Part shown: piece after piece, positions 5,961 through 12,867 of the stretch
How positions within the stretch are numbered: position 1 is the stretch's first letter
How the letters are laid out: every line of letters starts with the position of its first letter
Origin: JBHIAG01 sp046758465
GTDB lineage: Bacteria > Acidobacteriota > Terriglobia > Acidiferrales > 2-02-FULL-67-57
NCBI GenBank assembly: GCA_046758465.1
Contig: JBHIAG010000032.1
Coordinates: 1 to 20,846, forward strand
DNA: 20,846 nucleotides
Reading direction: 5' to 3'
The notes under the pieces: model-generated
What the model was told of the DNA's origin: nothing
Seen by the model: the letters and a program-made list of their open reading frames with translations, nothing else
The model's database searches: none
Program-made: the position numbers and the translations under genes

Positions 5961-6731
5961 ATGGCCTCGGGGACACTCTATCGGTTCGGGGAGTTCCGGC
6001 TCGACCCAGCCGCGGGTTGGCTGCGGCACGGGGAGCGGGAGGTAGAACTACCCCCGAAGGCCTTCCAAGTGCTCGGCTACCTGATTGAGCATCGTGACCG
6101 CCTGGTGCCCAAGCAGGAATTGATAGAGGTGCTCTGGAAGGACACCTTCGTTACGGACGACGCTCTGGTGCAGGCCGTCACCTCCATCCGCCGCGCGCTG
6201 GGCGACGAGGCCGAGCACCCGCGCTTCATCCGTACCAAGCCCCGTGCGGGCTACCAGTTCATTGCTCCCGTAGATGCAGATGCGGCCGCGGCGGTGATGC
6301 CGGCAACCATCGCTCCCACCGGCCGTCGCACCGCTCGGACGCTGGTGCTGCTCATCCAGGCCGGCTACCTGGGGCTCTACACCCTCGCCCTGTTCCATCT
6401 GGAAGAAGCAGCGCAACTCTTGGCCAGGGCACTGAATCGCTTGCCGGTGGCAGCCACACTTTCTCTTCCCGGAATCGTCTTCCTGGCGCTGTGTGGAGTT
6501 GCCGTGCGGCTCTATTTGATCGCATGTGTGGCCCTCGATCATCCGCAGACCGGCAGGCAGTTCCAACGGCTCTTTCCCGCGCTTTTTCTGCTCGACCTGC
6601 TGTGGGCTCTCGCACCTCTGCTCTTAGCCGGGAAGACCGGACTGTTGCTGGCCCTGGCGCTGATTCCCGTCCTGGCCTACGCCCCCTTCTCTCAGCGCAC
6701 ACTCATTCGCAGCGCCTACACCGTCCGCTAA
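5961..6731 (+). CDS. Winged-helix (OmpR/ToxR-type) regulator with C-terminal membrane domain
   Basis: A 256-residue protein. Residues 1-103 are a Trans_reg_C winged-helix DNA-binding domain: the start YRFGEFRLDPAAGWLRHGE, the recognition region VTDDALVQAVTSIRRALGD and the wing FIRTKPRAGYQFIAPV are all typical. A short linker with TGRRTART leads to about four hydrophobic helices (about 128-146, 164-186, 198-216 and 218-236). There is no receiver domain, TPR or TolB propeller, which many CadC-like regulators of soil bacteria carry, so sensing would have to be by the membrane part itself. This is a ToxR/CadC-like one-component architecture: a membrane-tethered transcription factor. The ATG at 5961 is preferred because it precedes the domain directly; the ribosome-binding site is weak (GAGG about eight bases upstream). 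A weak GC hairpin follows the stop (6770-6786). Confidence 0.85.
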   Translation: MASGTLYRFGEFRLDPAAGWLRHGEREVELPPKAFQVLGYLIEHRDRLVPKQELIEVLWKDTFVTDDALVQAVTSIRRALGDEAEHPRFIRTKPRAGYQFIAPVDADAAAAVMPATIAPTGRRTARTLVLLIQAGYLGLYTLALFHLEEAAQLLARALNRLPVAATLSLPGIVFLALCGVAVRLYLIACVALDHPQTGRQFQRLFPALFLLDLLWALAPLLLAGKTGLLLALALIPVLAYAPFSQRTLIRSAYTVR

Positions 6732-6824
6732 CGCAAATAGTCCGCTCTCCTCCTGGACACAAGCAGGACCCCGGAGAGACCTCGGGCTGTGGGGATGGGC
6801 TCCATTGAGGGAAAGGTTCTCAAA

Positions 6825-6896
6825 ATGTTCACCGTGTTCATCATGTTCACTGTGTTCATCATGTTCATCGTGTTCATGATGTTCACGATGTTCACG
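6825..6896. repeat. Eight-unit 9-bp tandem repeat (consensus RTGTTCAYN)
   Basis: Eight consecutive 9-base units: ATGTTCACC, GTGTTCATC, ATGTTCACT, GTGTTCATC, ATGTTCATC, GTGTTCATG, ATGTTCACG, ATGTTCACG. The core TGTTCA is invariant in all eight; only the first base (A/G) and the last two vary. The unit length preserves the reading frame on both strands. The composition is AT-richer than the surroundings. Confidence 0.95.
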
Positions 6897-6962
6897 GTTA
6901 TTGGACGGGCGGGAGGCAATCGGCTAGGCTGGCCGGGAAAGGAGGGCTGGGAAGGAAGGTGA
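6825..6962 (+). CDS. Possible 45-residue hydrophobic peptide encoded by the 9-bp repeats
   Basis: Starting at the first ATG of the tandem array, the frame reads MFTVFIMFTVFIMFIVFM, continues with MFTMFTVIGR, then has a Gly/Arg/Trp-rich tail of about 17 residues and a TGA at 6960-6962. The first 26 residues would form one uninterrupted, very hydrophobic membrane helix or strand. A GGGAAAGG sequence (6809-6816) lies eight bases before the ATG and could serve as a ribosome-binding site. Short hydrophobic peptides include type I toxins and small membrane regulators, but there is no homology to call on, and the hydrophobicity follows directly from the repeat sequence. It may simply be a noncoding minisatellite. 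No symbol or function is assigned. Confidence 0.25.
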   Translation: MFTVFIMFTVFIMFIVFMMFTMFTVIGRAGGNRLGWPGKEGWEGR

Positions 6963-7209
6963 GGGGGAACATGAGAGAAACATGGCGAGAAACTAGTTTA
7001 TTGCGCCTAACCAATTGTGGATGAACGGGTTACGGGGCTCGGATTCCTACACCCCCCCTACCCCCCTAGGTAGAAGGCAGCAAGCGAGCTGGCCGGGCGA
7101 GGTGGCCGGCGTCAGCAAGCTGGCGCAAAGTGTCATCCCTCATGTGAACGAGTGCAGCCGCTGCCCGCCGCGGCCCTTTCGGTGTATGATTGCATGCGAG
7201 AGAGTTCCA

Positions 7210-9384
7210 ATGGCTACAACCCCGCACCCGGCTCCTACCGTAGTGCAGCGCTATTTCGAAGTGTCCCTGTTCTTGCTGCTCACCGTGGGCTTTCTGACTC
7301 TGGCCAGCACGGGCGAACTCGATATTTTCTCCCTCGTCTTCGTCGGCAGCGCGCTGGTGGTCAAGGCGCTGCGCTACCGCCGTCATCACGAACCGGAACT
7401 CTCGCCGCGCGCCGTCACGTGGCTTACCTGGTTTTACTTCGTCTTCTACCTCATTGACTACCTCCTCCTCTCACGCGCTTTTGTCAACGCCACTGTGCAC
7501 CTCATCCTCTTCGTCGCCGTCGTCAAGCTCTTCTCGGCCCGCAGCAACCGCGACTATCTCTGGCTGACCTTGATCGCTTTTCTGGAAATTCTCGCCGCCG
7601 CCATCCTCACCGTGGACACCACCTTCCTGGTCTTCTTCTTTGTCTTCCTGCTGCTCTCCATCTCGACCTTTATCAGCTTTGAAATCAAGCGGGGAGCAGA
7701 AAGCGCGCGCGCCGCGCCTCTGGCCACTGGCACACCCCTGGCCCGGCGGCTGCAACGCTCCCTCTTCGCCACCTCCGTCCTGGTTTCGGTCGGCATTCTC
7801 CTGCTGGCTACGCTTATCTTTTTCATCCTCCCCCGCTTCTCCACTGGTATGTTCAGCGCCTACGCCTTCAAACCTCAGTTGCTCAGCGGTTTCTCCAGCA
7901 ACGTGACCCTGGGGGAAATCGGCAAGATCAAACGCAACCGCGTCGTAATTATGCGCGTACGGGTGGAAGGCAGCGACCCGCAGGCGGCAGAAGGCATCAA
8001 GTGGCGTGGCATCGCGTTGACGCAGTTCGACGGCAAGCGCTGGTACAAGAAAATCGAACCGGCCCAGCTACTGCGCCCCACCGGCAGGTTGGGGTTTTTT
8101 CTGCTCCCACGCTCCTATCCCCGCCGCGCTGACGGGCGCATGCTGCGCTACCGCATCCTGCTGGAGCCGGTCAGCACGGACGCGTTGTTTGTGGCGGCGG
8201 TACCGGTCTGGCTCGACGGGCGCTTTCGCACCCTCGGACTCGACACCACTGACTCCATCGTCAATCCCCACCACCGTTACACCAAAGTCAGCTATGCGGC
8301 CGCCTCCGCCGTCGGGCGACCCGCCGCCGAGCGGCTGCGCTCGATCTCGCCCGAGTACCCGCCCGCGCTCCTGGACCGCTACCTGCAACTTCCGCCCCTT
8401 GATCCCCGGGTTCCGCAACTGGCGGTCGCGGTCACTGACCGCTTCGAAACCGTCTATGACAAAGCGGCTGCTCTGGAACTCTACCTGCGCACGCAATTCG
8501 GCTATACCCTCGACCTCCCACCTGTGCTGCCCGAGGACCCCATCGCCAGCTTCCTCTTCGACACCCGCCGGGGTCACTGCGAATACTTTGCCGCTTCCAT
8601 GACTGTACTGGTGCGCTCGCTGGGCATCCCGGCACGACTCGTGAACGGCTTCCTGACCGGCGACTACAACGATGTCGGAAAGGACTACATCGTGCGCGCC
8701 AGCGATGCTCACACCTGGGTTGAAATCTTTTTCCCCGGCGTCGGCTGGGTGGAATTTGACCCCACACCCCCCTCGGACGAGTACCGCGCGCACACCTTCT
8801 GGACCCGCGTGGAAGACTACCTCGATGCCTTCGACCTGTGGTGGAGCGAGTGGGTCATCAACTACGACTTCTCCCATCAGCTCTACCTCGCGCGCAACCT
8901 TGAGCGCCGCACACGCTGGTGGACCCTCAAAGCCCACTTCTACCTGCGCCAGCTCCGCCGCGACATCACGCGCAGACTCCAGCAGACCGAGACCCGCATC
9001 CTGACCAGCCCCTACTCGCTCCCAGCGCTGCTGCTGGTGTTCCTGCTGCTGGCCGGGCTCTTCCGCGGCCGACAAGTCCGCGATTGGCTGCACATTTCCT
9101 GGATGCTCCGGCGCAAGGGCGGAGCCGGCCTGGCGGGCCGTGAGGTCACGCTGACCTATCAGCGCTTCCTCAAGGCCCTGGCCCGAAAAGGATTCCGCAA
9201 GACGCCCGGCGAAACCCCGCGTGAATTTGCCACCTCCCTCTCGGTCCAGCCGCTCGGACCGTCGGTCGAGGAATTCACTGGACTCTACAATGACGCTCGC
9301 TTCGGCCACCGCCCGGCCGCGACCTCGCGCCTGCTGGATTTGTTGCGACGCATCGAAACCTGGCAGCCCGGCCGCACGCGCTAG
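7210..9384 (+). CDS. TgpA-like membrane transglutaminase (DUF3488, transglutaminase core, DUF4129)
   Basis: A 724-residue protein from the ATG at 7210, preceded by GAGAGAG at a workable distance; the frame is open further upstream but that part has no domain similarity. Residues 14-210 hold five to six transmembrane helices (DUF3488/TgpA N-terminal region). A periplasmic segment leads to the transglutaminase core at about 430-520, where the triad is complete: C457 in RRGHCEYFAASM, H501 in ASDAHTWVEIFF and D517 in WVEFDPTPP. A further helix (601-619) precedes a DUF4129-like C-terminal region (about 648-720, YQRFLKALARKGF...TPREFA). The family includes TgpA, an essential periplasmic transglutaminase-fold enzyme of Pseudomonas; the substrate here is unknown. 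MoxR and DUF58 genes are its usual neighbours but lie 3.2 kb upstream. It heads a tight plus-strand run, with pgpA starting six bases after its stop. Confidence 0.93.
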   Translation: MATTPHPAPTVVQRYFEVSLFLLLTVGFLTLASTGELDIFSLVFVGSALVVKALRYRRHHEPELSPRAVTWLTWFYFVFYLIDYLLLSRAFVNATVHLILFVAVVKLFSARSNRDYLWLTLIAFLEILAAAILTVDTTFLVFFFVFLLLSISTFISFEIKRGAESARAAPLATGTPLARRLQRSLFATSVLVSVGILLLATLIFFILPRFSTGMFSAYAFKPQLLSGFSSNVTLGEIGKIKRNRVVIMRVRVEGSDPQAAEGIKWRGIALTQFDGKRWYKKIEPAQLLRPTGRLGFFLLPRSYPRRADGRMLRYRILLEPVSTDALFVAAVPVWLDGRFRTLGLDTTDSIVNPHHRYTKVSYAAASAVGRPAAERLRSISPEYPPALLDRYLQLPPLDPRVPQLAVAVTDRFETVYDKAAALELYLRTQFGYTLDLPPVLPEDPIASFLFDTRRGHCEYFAASMTVLVRSLGIPARLVNGFLTGDYNDVGKDYIVRASDAHTWVEIFFPGVGWVEFDPTPPSDEYRAHTFWTRVEDYLDAFDLWWSEWVINYDFSHQLYLARNLERRTRWWTLKAHFYLRQLRRDITRRLQQTETRILTSPYSLPALLLVFLLLAGLFRGRQVRDWLHISWMLRRKGGAGLAGREVTLTYQRFLKALARKGFRKTPGETPREFATSLSVQPLGPSVEEFTGLYNDARFGHRPAATSRLLDLLRRIETWQPGRTR

Positions 9385-9390
9385 CTTCTC

Positions 9391-9885
9391 GTGACCCATT
9401 CCACTCGCGAACCTGAACCCGGGGCGGTGGCGGTGGCAACGTTGTTCGGTTTGGGGCGCATTCCGCGTCTGCCCGGTACGGCGGGCTCGCTCGCCGCCGC
9501 GCTGCTTTTCCTGGCCTTCTCTCGTCTGCTGCCGGGCGGCAGCCTGCTATGGGCTCACCTGCTATGGCTGGGCGTGCTGCTGCCTGTGTCGGTCTGGACC
9601 TCCGCCGCTGCCGTCCGCGTCTTGGGAACCAGCGACCCAGCCCCGGTGGTGATTGACGAAGCCCTCGGCCAGCATCTGGCCCTGCTGCCGCTCGCCTTGC
9701 CGGGCGCTTTCGAGTGGAAAATGTGGGTTGCCGGATTTATACTTTTTCGGGCTTTTGACATCGCCAAACCGTTTCCGCTGCGGCGAGTGGAGCGCTGGCC
9801 GGGCGGGTGGGGCGTAGTCGCAGACGATATTCTCGCCGGCTTCTACACAGCGGCGCTGTTGGCACTGCTTCCGTATTTAGGCTGA
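9391..9885 (+). CDS. pgpA: Phosphatidylglycerophosphatase A
   Basis: A 164-residue integral membrane phosphatase that converts phosphatidylglycerophosphate to phosphatidylglycerol. Family motifs are in order: FGLGRIPRLPGTAGSLAAA near the N-terminus, VVIDEALGQ in the middle (acidic pair thought to bind metal), and FRAFDIAKPFPLRRVE followed by WGVVADDILAGFY near the C-terminus. About four hydrophobic helices are present. The usual length is about 150-170 residues, so it is complete. It starts with GTG six bases after the transglutaminase stop. No Shine-Dalgarno sequence is visible, so translation may depend on coupling to the upstream gene. It shares the run with plsY and gpsA, which act in the same phospholipid pathway. 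Confidence 0.93.
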   Translation: MTHSTREPEPGAVAVATLFGLGRIPRLPGTAGSLAAALLFLAFSRLLPGGSLLWAHLLWLGVLLPVSVWTSAAAVRVLGTSDPAPVVIDEALGQHLALLPLALPGAFEWKMWVAGFILFRAFDIAKPFPLRRVERWPGGWGVVADDILAGFYTAALLALLPYLG

Positions 9886-9890
9886 TCGAC

Positions 9891-10943
9891 GTGACACCAA
9901 AGCTCTCCAAGCTGCTCGGTGACCGTGGCAGCGATTCCACGCCACGCATCGAACGCGTGCAACCCTCGGCGGCGATTCCCGGCGGCGAGGTCTTCATCCA
10001 CGGCGCGGGCCTCGCCCGCAACCACCAACGTCCACTGGTGAAATTCGGCGACAGCCAAGCCCCCGTGCTCGTGGCCTCCGACCAATTCATCGTCGCCCGC
10101 GTTCCGGAGGGCGCCCTGAGCGGCGGGGTGCGCGTGGAGACCGGCAGCAGGACCAGTGACGCTTTCCCAATCGAGATCGGCGTCCAGATTGCTGATAATC
10201 TCCACCCCGTGACCAACCCGGCGGTCGATGCGGAAGGCAACATCTATGTCACCTTCAGCGGCAGCCGCGGCCAGAAGGTGCCCATCTCGGTCTACAAGAT
10301 TGACCGCAACTACAACGTCAAGCCTTTCCTGTCCGAGTTGATGAACGCGACCGGGCTGGCCTTCGATCGCGACGCCCGCCTCTACGTCTCCAGCCGGCAC
10401 GCGGGCGTCGTCTATCACGTCTCCCCCGCGGGCGCGCGCAGCGTCTACGCTGAGGGTATGGGCATCGCCACCGGGATCGCCTTCGATGAGGACGAAAATC
10501 TCTATGTGGGCGACCGCAGCGGCACCATCTTCAAGGTCGGACGCGACCGCCAGATCCTTGTCTTCGCCACCCTCGAGCCTTCCGTCGCCGCCTACCATCT
10601 CGCCTTTGGCCCGGATGGCTTGCTCTACGTCACTGGCCCCACCACCTCGAGCTTTGACTCCGTCTATCGGGTCTCGCCCGAGGGCAAGGCCTCGGTCTTC
10701 TACCGCGGCCTAGGACGACCGCAGGGACTGGCCTTCGATGAAGCGGGCATGCTCTACGTCGTCGCTTCTCTCCATGGCCGCCGCGGCGTGGTCCGGCTCA
10801 CCCCCGATGCCCAGGCTGAAGTCGCCATCTCGGGACCCAATCTCGTCGGCCTCGCCTTTGCTCATAAGCTCCTTCTGCTGGCCACTACCAATGCCCTCTA
10901 CCACATGAACTGGCCCACCGCCGGCAAACCGCTGCTCTCCTAG
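9891..10943 (+). CDS. IPT/TIG domain plus NHL/SMP-30-like beta-propeller protein
   Basis: A 350-residue protein whose name rests on repeat pattern rather than a recognised ortholog. Residues about 19-97 (RIERVQPSAAIPGGEVFIHG to VRVETG) resemble an IPT/TIG immunoglobulin-like domain. From about residue 105 there are repeated segments of the form GLAFD-x-LYVSS, GIAFDEDENLYVGDRSG, HLAFGPDGLLYVTG and GLAFDEAGMLYVV, spaced about 45-55 residues apart. These are NHL/SMP-30-type blades, giving about five to six blades. There is no signal peptide, so a cytoplasmic location is likely unless an unusual start was missed. It begins with GTG five bases after pgpA and lies 12 bases before cinA. A frame extending back into pgpA (GTG at 9807) is considered spurious. 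Its role is unknown; propellers of this kind bind sugars, lactones or proteins. Confidence 0.75.
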   Translation: MTPKLSKLLGDRGSDSTPRIERVQPSAAIPGGEVFIHGAGLARNHQRPLVKFGDSQAPVLVASDQFIVARVPEGALSGGVRVETGSRTSDAFPIEIGVQIADNLHPVTNPAVDAEGNIYVTFSGSRGQKVPISVYKIDRNYNVKPFLSELMNATGLAFDRDARLYVSSRHAGVVYHVSPAGARSVYAEGMGIATGIAFDEDENLYVGDRSGTIFKVGRDRQILVFATLEPSVAAYHLAFGPDGLLYVTGPTTSSFDSVYRVSPEGKASVFYRGLGRPQGLAFDEAGMLYVVASLHGRRGVVRLTPDAQAEVAISGPNLVGLAFAHKLLLLATTNALYHMNWPTAGKPLLS

Positions 10944-10955
10944 CCACGGTCCAGC

Positions 10956-12191
10956 ATGGATGCTGAAATCATCGCCGTCGGCTCCGAGCTTCTCACCCCC
11001 CATCGGCTCGACACCAACTCGCTCTGGCTGACCGAGAAACTCAACAGCCTGGGAATCTCGGTGACGCGCAAGACCATCGTGGGCGACAGCCGCGTGGCCG
11101 TGCGCAGCGCCTTCGAGGAAGCCCTGACGCGGGCCGAGCTGGTAATTGGCATCGGGGGCCTGGGCCCCACCGAAGACGACACCACCCGCGATGCGGTGGC
11201 CGAACTGCTGGGGCGCCGGCTGCAATCCAAGCCGGAAATCCTGGCCGGGATCGAAGAACGCTTCCGGGCCCGCGGCAAGCGGATGCCGGCGGTGAACGCG
11301 CGCCAGGCCCAGGTCCCTACCGGTGCAATCGTGCTCGACAACGACAACGGGACCGCGCCCGGCCTCTGGCTCGAGGAAAAAGGCAAACTCATCCTGCTGC
11401 TGCCGGGCCCACCACCCGAGTTGATGCCGATGTTTGAACAGCACTGCCTGGGCCGGCTGAAGGAACACGCCCCCAAGAGCCTCATCCTCACCCGTGTATT
11501 CAAGCTCACCGGCTTGGCCGAGTCGGAAACGGAAGCGAAAATCGCACCCCTCTACACCCAATACACGAATCCCACGACTACGCTGTTGGCCTCGCCGGGT
11601 GAGGTGCAGATTCACCTCAAGGCGGTGGGCGAAAACCGCGAGCGGCTGGAGCGGCGACTGGATGAGCTCGCCGACAAAATCGAAGCCGCCCTGGGCAACC
11701 ACATCTTCGCGCGCGGCCCCGAGACCCTCGAACAAGTCGTGGGGATGTACCTGATGATGCGCGGGGCCACGCTGGCGGTGGCGGAAAGCTGCACCGGGGG
11801 CCTGTTGGCGCGCCGGCTGACTGACGTGCCCGGCAGCTCGCGCTATTTCCTCGGCGGGGTCGTGTGCTACAGTGACAAACTCAAGGTGCAACTAGTCGGA
11901 GTCCCGGAAACATTGCTCAAGCGGAAAGGCGCCGTGAGTGAAGAGGTTGCGGCGGCGCTGGCGCGCGGGATTCGTCGCCGCACGCGCGCGCGGCTGGGGC
12001 TGGGCGTCACCTGCATCGCCGGACCCACGGGCGGGATGCCCCACAAGCCGGTCGGAACCACCTACATCGCACTCGCCGAAGCCCACCGCGAGTACATAGC
12101 CAAACACCGGTTCCTCGGTGACCGCGAGCGCGTGCGGTGGCAGGCTGCGCAGGCCGCGCTCAACCTCGTGCGGCGCAAATTGATGAAGTAG
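10956..12191 (+). CDS. cinA: CinA-family nicotinamide-nucleotide amidohydrolase
   Basis: A 411-residue two-domain protein of the usual CinA length. The N-terminal COG1058/MoaB-like domain (1-170) shows EIIAVGSELL, GGLGPTEDDTT (67-77) and LLLPGPPPELMPMF. The C-terminal amidohydrolase domain (about 255-411) shows AESCTGGLLARRLTDVPGSS from residue 276 and TCIAGPTGG (352-360). In characterised members the C-terminal domain deamidates NMN to nicotinate mononucleotide and the N-terminal domain hydrolyses ADP-ribose, so the enzyme serves NAD recycling. The segment CIAGPTGG differs slightly from the more common GIAGPGGG, which may be ordinary variation. It begins with ATG 12 bases after the propeller gene, with no strong ribosome-binding site, and thpR follows after three bases. 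Confidence 0.95.
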   Translation: MDAEIIAVGSELLTPHRLDTNSLWLTEKLNSLGISVTRKTIVGDSRVAVRSAFEEALTRAELVIGIGGLGPTEDDTTRDAVAELLGRRLQSKPEILAGIEERFRARGKRMPAVNARQAQVPTGAIVLDNDNGTAPGLWLEEKGKLILLLPGPPPELMPMFEQHCLGRLKEHAPKSLILTRVFKLTGLAESETEAKIAPLYTQYTNPTTTLLASPGEVQIHLKAVGENRERLERRLDELADKIEAALGNHIFARGPETLEQVVGMYLMMRGATLAVAESCTGGLLARRLTDVPGSSRYFLGGVVCYSDKLKVQLVGVPETLLKRKGAVSEEVAAALARGIRRRTRARLGLGVTCIAGPTGGMPHKPVGTTYIALAEAHREYIAKHRFLGDRERVRWQAAQAALNLVRRKLMK

Positions 12192-12194
12192 CCG

Positions 12195-12809
12195 ATGCGG
12201 CTGTTCGTAGCCATTGATTTGACCCCGGAGATCCACGCGATCTTGGCAGAGCTGATGGACAAGCTACGACCCACCACCACTGCCATGCGCTGGACGAAGC
12301 CCGAGGGATTGCACCTCACGTTAAAATTCATCGGCGAGACGCCGGACGAGAAACTCGACGCCATTCGCGTGCGCCTGGCAAACGTCCATAGCACGGCCCC
12401 GGTCGAAATGCGCTTCCGCGATCTCGGATTCTTCCCCAATGAACGCCAACCCCGCGTCTTCTGGGTCGGCATCGAAGCCACGCCGAATCTGGCTGAGCTG
12501 GCCGCTCAGGTGGAGACGGAGCTGGCTGCGCTGGGCATCCCGCCCGAAAAGCGCCCCTTCGTCCCCCACCTGACGCTCGGACGCTTCCGGGCACCCGATC
12601 GCAGCCGAGCCTTACAGGAGACCATTCGCACTTTCGCCGCGCGGGAGTTCGGTCGTCAAACAGCGACAGAGTTTTTCCTCTATCAGAGTCAACTCTCACC
12701 CCGAGGCGCAAGCTATAAGAAGCTGGAGCGTTTTGAATTCACGCGCCACGAGTGCCGTTCCAACTTTGTCGAGCTAAAGGCACCCAATGCGCGCACGCGA
12801 GGTCATTGA
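12195..12809 (+). CDS. thpR: RNA 2',3'-cyclic phosphodiesterase (ThpR / 2'-5' RNA ligase family)
   Basis: A 204-residue 2H phosphoesterase. Both catalytic HxTx motifs are present: HLTL at residues 40-43 (GLHLTLKFIGE) and HLTL at 125-128 (VPHLTLGRF). The family hydrolyses 2',3'-cyclic phosphate RNA ends or ligates 2'-5' ends in vitro; the in vivo role is not settled. It starts three bases after cinA. Family similarity ends near residue 183 (LSPRGASYKKLERFEF), where such proteins normally stop. The last 20 residues (HECRSNF... ARTRGH) begin exactly at the left arm of a 21-bp inverted repeat (12748-12769), so the natural stop may have been displaced by inserted sequence. The catalytic part is intact. 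Confidence 0.9.
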   Translation: MRLFVAIDLTPEIHAILAELMDKLRPTTTAMRWTKPEGLHLTLKFIGETPDEKLDAIRVRLANVHSTAPVEMRFRDLGFFPNERQPRVFWVGIEATPNLAELAAQVETELAALGIPPEKRPFVPHLTLGRFRAPDRSRALQETIRTFAAREFGRQTATEFFLYQSQLSPRGASYKKLERFEFTRHECRSNFVELKAPNARTRGH

Positions 12810-12856
12810 GGATGAATGCGACGGGCCTATCTGCAACAAGTTGGAACGGCACTCGT
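12748..12856. repeat. Imperfect 21-bp inverted repeat spanning the thpR end and the plsY leader
   Basis: The left arm is 12748-12769 (starts ACGAGTGCCGTTCCAACTT) and the right arm is 12836-12856 (ends AGTTGGAACGGCACTCGT). They are reverse complements over 21 pairs with a single extra T in the left arm. The 66-base interval has no notable open frame. The arms are too far apart for a classical terminator, and no T-run follows. The right arm ends 11 bases before the chosen plsY GTG. Confidence 0.88.
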
Positions 12857-12867
12857 CGGGAGCGTTT

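Larger units (their letters stand above)
6732..7209. other. Spacer upstream of the transglutaminase gene
   Basis: This 478-base spacer holds, in order: a weak hairpin CCCG-g-AG/CTCGGG (6770-6786) after the regulator; the 9-bp tandem array (6825-6896); a purine-rich stretch (6932-6970) that reads as several Shine-Dalgarno-like sequences; a C-tract with CCCCCCC-TA-CCCCCC (7053-7067); and a possible -10 box TATGAT (7185-7190). The transglutaminase reading frame remains open back to 7015, but the upstream part has no family similarity or plausible start. Confidence 0.5.

Noticed and set aside
6825..6896. CRISPR array or plasmid-type iterons
   Set aside because: Units are 9 bases with no spacers, and no cas gene, replication initiator or AT-rich DnaA region is nearby.
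6728..6919. Minus-strand frame through the 9-bp repeats (Asn-rich NIVNIMNT pattern)
   Set aside because: It needs a TTG start with no ribosome-binding site, and its content is simply the reverse reading of the minisatellite.
6971..7024. Plus-strand 17-codon frame (MRETWRETSLL) after a GGTGAGGGGG sequence
   Set aside because: Too short to support without conservation; the region is generally purine-rich, so ribosome-binding-like sequences are expected by chance.
8068..9399. Long minus-strand open frame opposite the transglutaminase gene (443 codons)
   Set aside because: High-GC shadow of a clearly conserved gene on the plus strand; the translation is low-complexity Gly/Ala/Glu/Gln with no motif.
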